From Mycolicibacterium rhodesiae JS60 (GTDB lineage: Bacteria > Actinomycetota > Actinomycetes > Mycobacteriales > Mycobacteriaceae): a stretch of 64,000 bases of DNA. Below, piece after piece: positions 7,694 through 16,038 of the stretch. The stretch lies in the NCBI GenBank assembly GCA_000230935.2, contig AGIQ01000001.1, positions 1,798,001 to 1,862,000 of the forward strand, given 5' to 3'. The position numbers were made by a program, and so were the translations under genes. The notes under the pieces are model-generated. The model worked only from the letters and a program-made list of their open reading frames with translations, searched no databases and was not told the origin of the DNA. Position 1 is the stretch's first letter, and every line of letters begins with the position of its first letter.

Positions 7694-8170
7694 ATGAATC
7701 CGGATGGCAGCCAGGTCGGCCCGGAGCGGTTGGTGTACTTCTCCAGCGTTTCGGAGAACACCCACCGCTTCGTGCAGAAGCTGGGCGTGCCGGCCATCCG
7801 GATTCCCCTGCACGAGCGCATCGAGGTAGCGGGGCCTTATGTCCTGCTTCTGCCCACCTATGGCAGGGGGCGAGGGGACAGCCCGACACTCGACGCCAAG
7901 GGGTATGTGCCCAAGCAGGTCATCGCGTTTCTGAACAATCCACACAATCGGTCCCACATCCGCGCGGTGGTCGGGGCCGGCAACACACAATTCGGTGCCG
8001 AGTACTGCTTTGCGGCCAAACTGGTTTCGCACAAGTGCAAGGTTCGGCTGCTATACCGCTTCGAAATGATGGGAACCGCAGAGGACGTGGAAGCCGTTCG
8101 TGCGGAATTGGCGAAATTCTGGGAGGACGAGGACACGTGGCACCTACAGTCACAGCTGCTGAGCCTGTAA
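7694..8170 (+). CDS. nrdI: NrdI flavodoxin, activator of the class Ib cofactor
   Basis: A 158-residue flavodoxin-like protein. [16 protein letters not shown] is the FMN phosphate-binding loop, and the central [12 protein letters not shown] and [15 protein letters not shown] segments are typical of NrdI. It supplies the oxidant that assembles the dimanganese-tyrosyl radical of NrdF. The ATG at 7694 is preferred to the GTG at 7691 because it lies six bases behind GAGGAG. It overlaps the nrdE start by 34 bases, implying translational coupling. Confidence 0.95.
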   Translation: MNPDGSQVGPERLVYFSSVSENTHRFVQKLGVPAIRIPLHERIEVAGPYVLLLPTYGRGRGDSPTLDAKGYVPKQVIAFLNNPHNRSHIRAVVGAGNTQFGAEYCFAAKLVSHKCKVRLLYRFEMMGTAEDVEAVRAELAKFWEDEDTWHLQSQLLSL

Positions 8171-10305
8171 TGACGTCCGGGCACGCGCTGCCCGGGGAGA
8201 CCGATTACCACGCGCTCAACGCGATGCTGAATCTGTACGACGCGGACGGCAAGATCCAGTTCGACATGGATGTCCTGGCCGCGCGCCAGTACTTCCTCGA
8301 GCACGTCAACCAGAACACGGTGTTCTTTCACAATCAGGACGAGAAGCTCGACTACCTGATTCGCGAGAACTACTACGAGCGTGAGGTTCTCGACCAGTAC
8401 TCGCGCAACTTCGTCAAGACGTTGACCGACCGCGCCTACGCCAAGAAGTTCCGCTTCCCGACCTTCCTCGGCGCATTCAAGTACTACACCTCCTACACGC
8501 TGAAGACGTTCGACGGGAAGCGCTACCTGGAGCGCTTCGAGGACCGCGTGGTGATGGTGGCGCTCACGTTGGCCGCTGGTGACACCATCTTGGCCGAGAA
8601 GCTGGTCGACGAGATCATCGACGGGCGCTTCCAGCCGGCCACCCCGACGTTCCTCAACTCGGGCAAGAAGCAGCGCGGCGAGCCGGTCAGCTGCTTCCTG
8701 CTGCGCATCGAGGACAACATGGAGTCGATCGGCCGCTCGATCAACTCCGCGCTGCAGCTGTCCAAGCGCGGCGGCGGAGTGGCGTTGCTGCTGACCAACA
8801 TTCGTGAGCACGGCGCCCCGATCAAGAACATCGAGAACCAGAGCTCGGGCGTCATTCCGATCATGAAGCTGCTGGAGGACTCGTTCTCCTATGCCAACCA
8901 GCTTGGTGCCCGGCAGGGTGCGGGTGCGGTCTACCTGCACGCGCATCACCCCGATATCTACCGTTTTCTGGACACCAAGCGGGAGAACGCCGACGAGAAG
9001 ATCCGCATCAAGACCCTTTCGCTGGGCGTGGTGATTCCCGACATCACGTTCGAGCTGGCGAAGAGGAACGAGGACATGTACCTGTTCTCGCCCTACGACG
9101 TCGAGCGGGTGTATGGCGTTCCGTTCGCGGACATTTCGGTCACCGAGAAGTACCACGAGATGGTCAACGACGGCCGGATCCGCAAGACCAAGATCAAGGC
9201 CCGCGAGTTCTTCCAGACGCTGGCCGAGTTGCAGTTCGAGTCGGGCTACCCGTACATCATGTTCGAGGACACGGTGAACCGGGCCAACCCGATTGACGGC
9301 AAGATCACCCATTCCAACCTGTGCTCGGAGATCCTGCAGGTGTCGACACCCTCGGAGTTCAACGAGGACCTGTCGTATTCCAAGGTGGGCAAGGACATTT
9401 CCTGCAACCTCGGTTCGCTGAACATCGCCAAGGCGATGGATTCGCCGGACTTCGCGCAGACCATCGAGGTGGCCATCCGCGGGTTGACCGCGGTGAGTGA
9501 CCAGACCCACATCTGGTCGGTGCCTTCGATCGAGCAGGGCAACAACGACTCGCATGCGATCGGGCTCGGACAGATGAACCTGCACGGATACCTTGCGCGC
9601 GAACGGATCTTCTACGGATCCGAAGAGGGCATCGACTTCACGAACATGTACTTCTACACGGTGCTCTATCACGCGCTGCGGGCGTCGAACAAGATCGCGA
9701 TCGAGCGCGGGTCGGCGTTCAAGGGCTTCGAGAAGTCGAAGTACGCCTCCGGGGAGTTCTTCGACAAGTACACCGAGCAGGTGTGGGAGCCGGCGACCGA
9801 GCGGGTGCGCGAGCTGTTCGCCGAGGCGGGCATTCGCATTCCGACGCAAGAGGATTGGTTGCGGCTCAAGGAGTCGGTGCAGGCCAACGGCATCTACAAC
9901 CAGAACCTGCAGGCCGTTCCGCCGACCGGGTCGATCTCCTACATCAACCACTCCACCAGCTCGATCCACCCGGTGGCGAGCAAGGTCGAGATCCGCAAGG
10001 AAGGCAAGATCGGCCGCGTTTACTACCCGGCGCCCTACATGACCAACGACAACCTGGAGTACTACCAGGACGCGTACGAAATCGGCTACGAGAAGATCAT
10101 CGACACCTATGCCGCGGCCACCCAGCATGTGGATCAGGGCTTGAGCCTGACGCTGTTCTTCAAGGACACCGCCGATACCCGCGAGGTCAACAAGGCGCAG
10201 ATCTACGCCTGGCGCAAGGGAATCAAGACGCTGTACTACATCCGCCTTCGCCAGATGGCGCTGGAGGGGACGCAGGTGGAAAATTGCGTCAGCTGCATGC
10301 TGTAG
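8137..10305 (+). CDS. nrdE: Ribonucleoside-diphosphate reductase class Ib, alpha subunit
   Basis: A 722-residue catalytic subunit that reduces ribonucleoside diphosphates. The conserved [18 protein letters not shown] segment holds an active-site Cys, [20 protein letters not shown] holds the catalytic Asn-x-Cys-x-Glu set, and the C-terminus VENCVSCML carries the swinging redox pair read by NrdH. The GTG at 8137 ([11 protein letters not shown]) follows GGGAGGACGAGG and gives the usual mycobacterial N-terminus. No intein is present. Its small subunit NrdF2 is about 17 kb downstream, separated by the accessory block. Confidence 0.97.
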   Translation: MAPTVTAAEPVMTSGHALPGETDYHALNAMLNLYDADGKIQFDMDVLAARQYFLEHVNQNTVFFHNQDEKLDYLIRENYYEREVLDQYSRNFVKTLTDRAYAKKFRFPTFLGAFKYYTSYTLKTFDGKRYLERFEDRVVMVALTLAAGDTILAEKLVDEIIDGRFQPATPTFLNSGKKQRGEPVSCFLLRIEDNMESIGRSINSALQLSKRGGGVALLLTNIREHGAPIKNIENQSSGVIPIMKLLEDSFSYANQLGARQGAGAVYLHAHHPDIYRFLDTKRENADEKIRIKTLSLGVVIPDITFELAKRNEDMYLFSPYDVERVYGVPFADISVTEKYHEMVNDGRIRKTKIKAREFFQTLAELQFESGYPYIMFEDTVNRANPIDGKITHSNLCSEILQVSTPSEFNEDLSYSKVGKDISCNLGSLNIAKAMDSPDFAQTIEVAIRGLTAVSDQTHIWSVPSIEQGNNDSHAIGLGQMNLHGYLARERIFYGSEEGIDFTNMYFYTVLYHALRASNKIAIERGSAFKGFEKSKYASGEFFDKYTEQVWEPATERVRELFAEAGIRIPTQEDWLRLKESVQANGIYNQNLQAVPPTGSISYINHSTSSIHPVASKVEIRKEGKIGRVYYPAPYMTNDNLEYYQDAYEIGYEKIIDTYAAATQHVDQGLSLTLFFKDTADTREVNKAQIYAWRKGIKTLYYIRLRQMALEGTQVENCVSCML

Positions 10306-10314
10306 CGCATTGAC

Positions 10315-10366
10315 TCAGAATTGAGGGCGAAGATTCCGGGCGCGGAATCTTCGCCCTCAATTCTGA
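10315..10366. terminator. Perfect 24-bp hairpin after nrdE
   Basis: The arms at 10315-10338 and 10343-10366 are exactly complementary over 24 bp with a four-base GGCG loop, starting nine bases after the nrdE stop. There is no U-tract. It probably terminates or stabilises the nrdHIE transcript. Its length and perfection are unusual and it sits directly before the homing-nuclease gene, so it may also mark the insertion junction. Confidence 0.7.
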
Positions 10367-10419
10367 ATCGACGGGCCTGGTCATCCGTACATGTCAGTCC
10401 CCAGGGATATCGTCGCCGC

Positions 10420-11175
10420 ATGGCTGCTGAGCGTCCGACCGGAGGCGTGATCTATGGGATCAGGCTTCGGTCGGAGTTCGTCTATCGCTATATAGGTCTC
10501 ACGACGAAGTCCGCGGAAACTCGCCTTCGGCAACATCTGCAAGTTGCTCGTTCGGGTAGAAAGACGCCGTTCTACGATTGGCTGCGGGCGCATGAGGGCG
10601 AAGCCATTGATGTTGACCTTCTGGACTGCATAGAAGATCTCGAAGATCTCGGCCAGGCAGAAATCGACTGGATCAAGTCGCTTCGGCGGCAGGGATTTCC
10701 GCTACTCAATCTGTCAGAGGGCGGACTTGGCCCCATGGGAATAGAGTGGACGGCCGAGATGCGAGAAGCCGCGCGAATCCGATCGACGGGACGCAAGGGC
10801 ATCAGCAGATACGCGGCAGACAACCCTTTCTACGGACGGACCCACGCGGCGGAACAACGTGCGAAATGGTCCAAGATTCGAAAGGGGCAGAACGCGGGCC
10901 CTGCTAACCCCAACTTCGGAAAGTTCGGAATTGATCACCCCGGTTTCGGTCGGGTCATGTCGCAAGAGGCGCGTGAAGCCCTGGCCGAGCAGCGGCGCGG
11001 CGCGGGCAATCCGAATTACGGACGTCGGGCGAGCGATGCGACGCGCGCGAAGATGTCCGCTGTGCGCAAGGGGCGTCCCATGCCGTCAAGTAAACGCAAC
11101 GCGCACACCCGATACCACACAAATCGGGGGGTCAAGAAAGACAGCTGTCGATACTGCATGGAAGACCCGGGCTAG
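10420..11175 (+). CDS. Free-standing GIY-YIG endonuclease with NUMOD3 repeats
   Basis: A 251-residue protein with an N-terminal GIY-YIG nuclease domain (GVIYGIRL ... YRYIGLTTKSAETRLRQHL, residues ~7-40, then an Ile/Glu-rich helix with QAEIDWIKSL). The C-terminal half has several NUMOD3-type DNA-binding repeats built on NP-FYG / NPNFGK / HPGFGR / NPNYGR cores with intervening RAKWSKIRKGQ and RAKMSAVRKGRPM helices. This is the layout of homing endonucleases of the SegA/I-TevI type. It lies right behind nrdE, and ribonucleotide reductase genes are frequent homing sites. Its base composition looks less GC-rich than its neighbours, which suggests transfer, perhaps from a phage. Activity is inferred. 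Confidence 0.85.
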   Translation: MAAERPTGGVIYGIRLRSEFVYRYIGLTTKSAETRLRQHLQVARSGRKTPFYDWLRAHEGEAIDVDLLDCIEDLEDLGQAEIDWIKSLRRQGFPLLNLSEGGLGPMGIEWTAEMREAARIRSTGRKGISRYAADNPFYGRTHAAEQRAKWSKIRKGQNAGPANPNFGKFGIDHPGFGRVMSQEAREALAEQRRGAGNPNYGRRASDATRAKMSAVRKGRPMPSSKRNAHTRYHTNRGVKKDSCRYCMEDPG

Positions 11176-11375
11176 CTTATCCGGGCCCATGGTGCTGGCA
11201 TGACTTTCCGGACGGAGTCTTTTAACGGACTGTTCAGACCTTATGCATGTCGAAGGCGTCCAGTCATTGCACTGGTATCGCGAAACCGGCTGCACTAGCA
11301 GTGCATTCGTCGGTTGTGCCATCTGATACGCCACATGCGGCGAGTTGCGTATGAAACCGCACGCTCGAGGTCGAC

Positions 11376-11756
11376 TCAACGAGCTTTCTCGGCGCGCGCC
11401 GCCTTCAGCCGCCGCTGCTCGGCCAGCACCGCTTGATAGCTCTCGCGCTCGGCAACCAGCCAGTCCGGCTTCTCGGCGAGCAGCGCCTCGATCTGCTCGG
11501 TGGTGAGTGCATCCACCACACCACCGCGCGCCAGGCCGGAGATCGACACGCCCAGCTTGGCCGCGACGAGGTTCTTCGGGTGCGGCCCGTTCTTGCGGAG
11601 GTCCTTGAGCCACTGCGGCGGGTCCGCCAGCAGGGCGGCCAGCTCGTCGCGGGTGATCGCGTTCGCCTGGAAGTCCTCAGGTGTCGCGGGCAGGTATACG
11701 TCCAGCTTCTTTGCCGCCGTCGCGGGTTTCATGGACTGCGCATCAGGCCTGCTCAT
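11376..11756 (-). CDS. DUF5997-family protein
   Basis: A 126-residue cytosolic protein of the actinobacterial DUF5997 family, recognised from its N-terminus MSRPDAQSMKPATAAKKL and YLPATPEDFQ. The centre LLADPPQWLKDLRKNGPHPK looks helical and the C-terminal quarter is a charged coiled-coil-like helix (AERESYQAVLAEQRRLKAAR). The function is unknown. The start at ATG 11756 is 25 bp from the divergent LysR-like gene, so both promoters overlap and the two genes are probably co-regulated; I recall this pair as conserved in related genera. Confidence 0.75.
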   Translation of the reverse strand: MSRPDAQSMKPATAAKKLDVYLPATPEDFQANAITRDELAALLADPPQWLKDLRKNGPHPKNLVAAKLGVSISGLARGGVVDALTTEQIEALLAEKPDWLVAERESYQAVLAEQRRLKAARAEKAR

Positions 11757-11781
11757 GCCCATCAGCCTATAGCCTGGGGCG

Positions 11782-12489
11782 GTGACCCAGTCCTCGCTCA
11801 CCCTCGGGTACGTCCCCGGGGCGACGCCCGCGAAGTGGGCGCGGATCTGGGCCGAGCGCTACCCCGACGTGCCGCTGACCTTGTGCGTCGTCGCCGCCGC
11901 CGACGTGGCCGACCAGATCAGGGCCGGGACCGTCGACGTCGCCTTGCTCCGGTTACCGACCGACACGTCCGCGTTGGCGGTCATCCCGCTCTACGCGGAG
12001 ACAACGGTGGCGGTGGTGCCCACCGATCACCATCTGGCCGCGGCCGACGAGATCACCTCCGCCGACCTCGACGGTGAGCCGATACTGCTGCCGCTCGACG
12101 ACGTCGTCGCCTGGACGGGCCCGCCCGGCACCCCGGTCGATCACCGCCCCGAAACCACCGAGGATGCAATAGAACTCGTCGCCGCGGGAATGGGCGCGCT
12201 CATCGTTCCGCAGTCGCTGGCCCGGCTCTATCACCGCAAAGACCTCACCTATCGTCCGATCGCCGACGCGCCGACCTGCTCGGTGGCGCTGGCCTTCCCG
12301 GAAGGACCGCCGTCGGATCTGGTCGAGGAATTCACCGGCATCGTCCGGGGCCGTAAGCCCGGTTCGTCACGGGGGCAGACCCAGCCGACACCCAAGCGCA
12401 CCGCACGCGAGAAGACCCTGGCCAAGCAGGCCGCCCGCGCCGCGGCAGGGAAGGTGGCGCGTAAGCCGGCCCGCAGGAGACAACCGTAA
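11782..12489 (+). CDS. LysR substrate-binding domain protein lacking a helix-turn-helix
   Basis: A 235-residue protein that begins directly with the effector-binding fold of LysR regulators (LTLGYVPGATPAKWARIWAERYPDVPLTL, then GTVDVALLRLP, VVPTDHHLAA, LVAAGMGALIVPQSLARL). The usual 60-residue N-terminal winged helix is absent. Instead the last ~35 residues are rich in Lys, Arg and Ala (KRTAREKTLAKQAARAAAGK), resembling the basic tails of mycobacterial nucleoid proteins. The GTG at 11782 follows a TAGCCT -10 element by six bases, so the mRNA is probably leaderless and no upstream HTH is missed. It could bind DNA through the tail or act as a ligand-sensing partner of the divergent DUF5997 protein; both are inferences. 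Confidence 0.75.
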   Translation: MTQSSLTLGYVPGATPAKWARIWAERYPDVPLTLCVVAAADVADQIRAGTVDVALLRLPTDTSALAVIPLYAETTVAVVPTDHHLAAADEITSADLDGEPILLPLDDVVAWTGPPGTPVDHRPETTEDAIELVAAGMGALIVPQSLARLYHRKDLTYRPIADAPTCSVALAFPEGPPSDLVEEFTGIVRGRKPGSSRGQTQPTPKRTAREKTLAKQAARAAAGKVARKPARRRQP

Positions 12490-12546
12490 CGGCTGTGTGA
12501 CGCTGTTTTACCTGGTCAACACACATGCTCGGCGATACTCGAAGCC

Positions 12547-13434
12547 ATGACCGCGCTGACGCACGTTCCGGCTTCCACGTCGCCGGCCGACCTCGCCGAC
12601 CACCTCCGCCGCGACGGCTACGTCATCGTCGACGACCTGGTGCCGAACGCGTTGATGGACACCATCAGCGACGAGTTGACGCCCTACCTCGACGCGACGC
12701 CCATGGGCTACAACGCGATGATCGGTCGCAAGACCCGGCGCACCGGCGCGCTCGTCGCCCGTTCGCCGGCCTGCCGCACGCTGATTCAGGATCCGACCAT
12801 CCTCGGCGTGTGCAAGGACTTCCTGGGCCACGCCAGCGCTTTCCAGCTGATGCTGACCCAGGTCATCTCGATCGAACCGGGCGAATCCGATCAGGCGTTG
12901 CACCGCGACCAGAACGCCTTCGATTTCTACCCGTTTCCCGACGACTACCACGTGCAGTGCAACACGTTGTGGGCGATGACCGACTACACCGCCGAGATGG
13001 GCGCCACCCGTGTCGTTCCGGGAAGTCAGGTCGGCGACAAGAAGCCGACCGACTACGCCGACGACGAGTGCCTGCAGGCCGAGATGTCGCGCGGTTCGGT
13101 GCTGCTGTACTCCGGCAAGATCGTGCACAGCGGTGCTGCCAATCGCAGCGACCGGATCCGGCGCGCCATCAACGTCAACTACTGCGTCGGCTGGGTCCGT
13201 CAGGAGGAGAACCAATTCCTTTCGGTGCCACCCGAAGTCGCGCGCACCCTCGACGACGACCTGCTGAAGCTGATCGGCTACCAGGAGGGCGCGTGGGCGA
13301 TGGGCTACTTCCGTGACTTCGAGGACCCGCTGCGCGCGGTCCGCGGCGACGCGGTCGGCTACGGCTTCGACGCGGCCAAGCTCACTGGCAACTCGGGTGC
13401 GGCGTTCGCCGACCAGCTCACCCATAGCGAGTAA
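12547..13434 (+). CDS. Phytanoyl-CoA dioxygenase (PhyH) family protein
   Basis: A 295-residue Fe(II)/2-oxoglutarate-dependent oxygenase. The HxD iron ligands are in LHRDQNAFDF, and the distal His is in KIVHSGAANRSDRIRRAI, whose Arg residues would bind 2-oxoglutarate. The family hydroxylates fatty acyl, ectoine-like or small natural-product substrates, and the target here is not evident. It ends 11 bp before the extradiol dioxygenase gene, so the two are probably co-transcribed. A GATACT -10-like box lies about 10 bases before the ATG. Confidence 0.87.
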   Translation: MTALTHVPASTSPADLADHLRRDGYVIVDDLVPNALMDTISDELTPYLDATPMGYNAMIGRKTRRTGALVARSPACRTLIQDPTILGVCKDFLGHASAFQLMLTQVISIEPGESDQALHRDQNAFDFYPFPDDYHVQCNTLWAMTDYTAEMGATRVVPGSQVGDKKPTDYADDECLQAEMSRGSVLLYSGKIVHSGAANRSDRIRRAINVNYCVGWVRQEENQFLSVPPEVARTLDDDLLKLIGYQEGAWAMGYFRDFEDPLRAVRGDAVGYGFDAAKLTGNSGAAFADQLTHSE

Positions 13435-13445
13435 CACTGGAGTCT

Positions 13446-14267
13446 ATGGCCGCACTCATGCCGGCGGCGTTCATCGGCCACGGCAGTCCGATGAACGCCC
13501 TGGAGCTCAACCGCTACACCGCGGCGTGGCGGAGTTTCGGCCGGGCGGTGCCGCGTCCCCGCGTCATCCTTGTCATCAGCGCGCACTGGTACATCAACGC
13601 GAGCGCCGTCACCGCGATGGCCCTGCCGCGAACCATCCACGACTTCTTCGGTTTTCCCGCCGAACTCTTCGACGTGCAGTACCCGGCGCCGGGGTTGCCG
13701 GAGCTCGCCGGGGAGATCGCCGACGTCGTGGAACCGACCTGGGTAGGCGCCGACGTCGACAGCTGGGGAATCGATCACGGCACCTGGTCGGTACTGGTGC
13801 ACGCTTTCCCGGATGCCTCAGTACCCGTGGTGCAGTTGGCCATCAACGCCTTCGAACCGCTGGAGTACCACTTCGCGCTCGGCGCCAAGCTGGCGGCGCT
13901 GCGGGAACGCGGCGTGCTGATCCTCGGCAGCGGCAACGTCGTGCACAACCTGGCCGGCATGGATCCGGCGTTGGCGGACAAGGGCTTCGACTGGGCTCAA
14001 CGCTTCGACGACGAGGCGAGGGCGCAGCTGGAAAGCGCTCCTGGCGACGTGGTCCGGCTGCGTGAACACGCCGACTACGCCGGAGCGGTGCCGACCCCGG
14101 ATCACTTCCTGCCACTGCTGTACTTCGCTGGACTGGCCGCCGTCAACGGTGAGGCCGTCGACGTGCTCACCGACGGCTGCACCTACGGATCGCTGTCGAT
14201 GACGTCCTACACGCTGGGGCTCGACGGCACACCGGCGCGGGTACCCGTTGACGAGACCAACGAGTAG
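13446..14267 (+). CDS. Class III extradiol ring-cleavage dioxygenase (YgiD/DODA type)
   Basis: A 273-residue enzyme of the LigB superfamily, 4,5-DOPA dioxygenase branch. Likely iron or zinc ligands are His in FIGHGSPMNAL, SAHWYI and SGNVVHNLAG, and GIDHGTWSVL is the conserved central motif. It would open a catechol ring next to a hydroxyl group. It follows the PhyH gene closely, suggesting a two-oxygenase operon acting on an aromatic or isoprenoid compound. An internal ATG at 13458 (MPAAFIGHG) is also a plausible start. Confidence 0.87.
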   Translation: MAALMPAAFIGHGSPMNALELNRYTAAWRSFGRAVPRPRVILVISAHWYINASAVTAMALPRTIHDFFGFPAELFDVQYPAPGLPELAGEIADVVEPTWVGADVDSWGIDHGTWSVLVHAFPDASVPVVQLAINAFEPLEYHFALGAKLAALRERGVLILGSGNVVHNLAGMDPALADKGFDWAQRFDDEARAQLESAPGDVVRLREHADYAGAVPTPDHFLPLLYFAGLAAVNGEAVDVLTDGCTYGSLSMTSYTLGLDGTPARVPVDETNE

Positions 14268-14283
14268 CGGAACCGACACCGCT

Positions 14284-14724
14284 TCAGAAGAAGTCGTACG
14301 ACTGGCGCGCAATGGAGAAGCCGCGCCCGGATTGTGCATCCCGGCACGACATCGCCGATGGAGTGCTGGTGCAGCTCAATGTGCCGGCGCTGATCGACTC
14401 TCCGTAAGCCAGCGGCGCCCCGCCACCCAGCGCCGTGTCGCCCGCGCACACGAATCTGGCTGCCTGGCCGGGAGCCAACCCGATGCCCTGACCGTAGTCG
14501 AACTCGCAGCCGGCGGGCCGGGGTGGTGGCGACCAGTCGCGTTCGAGAATGTCGCAGCGGACATACGACGGTTCGATCATGCAGCCGACATTGCCGGATG
14601 GTGACGTGAAGCCGGTGAGCCCGCTCACGACCTGGTCGGCATGCGCCTCGCCCGCGCCGGTCAACGCGATCACGGCCGCAACCAGTGTGGCGCCGGCGAT
14701 CTTCGGGGCATACCTGGCCTGCAT
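14284..14724 (-). CDS. Secreted DUF6636-type protein
   Basis: A 146-residue exported protein. The signal peptide is clear (MQARYAPKIAGATLVAAVIALTGAGEAHA, cleavage near residue 29). The mature part has GFTSPSGNVGCMI, RCDILERDW and several paired cysteines, the pattern of a small disulfide-bonded domain common in secreted mycobacterial proteins (DUF6636). The ATG at 14724 was chosen over an upstream frame because it follows GGAGGTGGCG. Function is unknown. Confidence 0.8.
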   Translation of the reverse strand: MQARYAPKIAGATLVAAVIALTGAGEAHADQVVSGLTGFTSPSGNVGCMIEPSYVRCDILERDWSPPPRPAGCEFDYGQGIGLAPGQAARFVCAGDTALGGGAPLAYGESISAGTLSCTSTPSAMSCRDAQSGRGFSIARQSYDFF

Positions 14725-14883
14725 CGCCACCTCCGCAGTGACAAAGGAGTGATCAGGTTTGCGATGGTAGCGGCGCTGGCCGGTTGGCGTCGGGCTTTCG
14801 CACACGTTCCCACACCTGTTTTCGAAGATCGTCGTGGAAGGTCACGTCCTGCGTCAGTACACCGGTCGGTGCGTCAGGGCGAG

Positions 14884-15405
14884 CTAGCCGATCAGATCGG
14901 ACCAGAACTCCACTGTCGGGATGGGCGGCCGCGACGGGTCGGGCTCGGCGAGTCCGAACTCTTGCTCGATGAAGGCGAAAAGATCAGCGCCACAGCTGCT
15001 TACATCGGCCTGGTACACGGATAGCACGGGGTGGCCGTAGGTGTCGCGGCCGGCGGGCAGATAGCGGTTCGCGTATACCGGCACCAGCTGGGGCACTCGC
15101 GCGAGGTGATAGTTCGCGCTGCGCAACGCATCTTTCGTCCGAGCCGGTCGGACGCCCCACCCGGCAGCCCAGAACTCCCGCCACTCGACAGCGAAGAGGA
15201 TTCCATCCGTCGGCAGCTTCAATCGCTGTTGCAAGCTCCGTCGCGGTGCCGACCGCCAGTCCGGCCACGATTCGCCAAGGGGCAGGCCACAGGCCAGAAA
15301 CGCTCGGTGGTCGTCGGCGAATTCGAAACCGAACTCGCCCTCGATGCGCGTCAGCTCTTCGTCGGTAAGGCCGGGAGCTATCGTCACCGTGCCGTCGTCG
15401 GGCAT
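14884..15405 (-). CDS. SMI1/KNR4-like protein
   Basis: A 173-residue cytosolic protein. It starts with a typical SMI1/KNR4 helix pair (GLTDEELTRIEGEFGFEFADDHRAFLACGLPLGE), followed by W-rich strands and the segment QLVPVYANRYLPAGRDTYGHPVLSVYQ, a hallmark of this superfamily. Members of the family often serve as immunity proteins against polymorphic or contact-dependent toxins, but many are general binding proteins. It lies 10 bp downstream of the PGDYG-like gene, in the same direction, so both are likely co-transcribed. No toxin gene is adjacent. Confidence 0.7.
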   Translation of the reverse strand: MPDDGTVTIAPGLTDEELTRIEGEFGFEFADDHRAFLACGLPLGESWPDWRSAPRRSLQQRLKLPTDGILFAVEWREFWAAGWGVRPARTKDALRSANYHLARVPQLVPVYANRYLPAGRDTYGHPVLSVYQADVSSCGADLFAFIEQEFGLAEPDPSRPPIPTVEFWSDLIG

Positions 15406-15415
15406 GCGACAAAGC

Positions 15416-15835
15416 CTAATCCGGAAAGGGCCCGTCATATCGCTGCGCGAACTCGTCGCCCGGGACCGGCCACCGATCGCCGTGCTCGCCGAGCACCAAC
15501 CATTCGCCGGCCGAGGTGGTTACGCGACCCTCGAGGGTGTCGATCACTTCGCCGTCATGCGCCGGCCGCGCTCTGACCATGCCTCGCCGTCGCCAGATGC
15601 GGCCGCCGATGTTCTCGTAGCGAGAGCGGAAGATGTCGTCGCGCACCGACCATGTGTGCCCGGTGGTGATGTCGTGGACGGCCCAGTCGCCGGCGCCGGC
15701 CGTCATGGTTTGCCCGGAACGCAGCGTCCACGTCCAGTCTTCGGTCCGCCGTTCGGCGACGACCGTGCCGATACGTCGAAATAGCTGCCATTCATCGTCA
15801 TTGGAGCCACCAGGAGAGTGCGGGGTGGTGTTCAC
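15416..15835 (-). CDS. PGDYG-like domain protein
   Basis: A protein of about 139 residues, starting at GTG 15835 (VNTTPHSPGG). The middle carries two similar modules of the form TWTLRSGQTMTAGAGDWAV ... WSVRDDIFRSRYEN and GRVTTSAGEWLVLGEHGDRW ... VPGDEFAQRYD. This internal duplication, a G-D-W/EWLV core followed by a x-V-x-x-D-x-F-x-x-R-Y helix, fits the PGDYG family. The function is unknown. It is divergent from the TIR-nSTAND gene and upstream of an SMI1-like gene; any part in defence is only an inference from position. Confidence 0.65.
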   Translation of the reverse strand: MNTTPHSPGGSNDDEWQLFRRIGTVVAERRTEDWTWTLRSGQTMTAGAGDWAVHDITTGHTWSVRDDIFRSRYENIGGRIWRRRGMVRARPAHDGEVIDTLEGRVTTSAGEWLVLGEHGDRWPVPGDEFAQRYDGPFPD

Positions 15836-15990
15836 GCGGCGGTACCGTTCAGACGCGTTTGTGCCAACGATGCAGACCCCACAGAGTGACTGTAATCGGC
15901 AGGGCGGTCGGGTCAATGGCGAACGTGGTTGGGCCCGTGTAACGGTCGAACCTGATTCTTTCATCCGAAACTACCGACACGCTGGCCTTT

Positions 15991-16007
15991 CGTGACATAC
16001 CGTGACA
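15991..16007. promoter_or_regulatory. CGTGACA direct repeats before the TIR gene
   Basis: CGTGACA occurs at 15991-15997 and 16001-16007, exactly one helical turn (10 bp) apart, in the ~200-bp divergent region between the PGDYG-like and TIR genes and 32 bp before the TIR start codon. This spacing suits a regulator binding one face of DNA. No known regulator can be assigned. Confidence 0.35.
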
Positions 16008-16038
16008 CGATCGTCAATTCGCCGCTGGGGGTGACGCC

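Noticed and set aside
7858..10128. 756-residue open frame antisense to nrdE
   Set aside because: It mirrors nrdE codon bias, its composition is Arg/Val/Leu/Gly-rich without any recognisable domain, and nrdE on the other strand is unmistakable.
8137..10305. Intein or intron in nrdE, given the homing nuclease next door
   Set aside because: The frame is continuous, has normal length and no splice motifs.
11176..11375. Possible tRNA-like or small RNA fold in the gap after the homing nuclease gene
   Set aside because: A TGCACT/AGTGCA hairpin exists, but no cloverleaf or conserved tRNA positions could be found.
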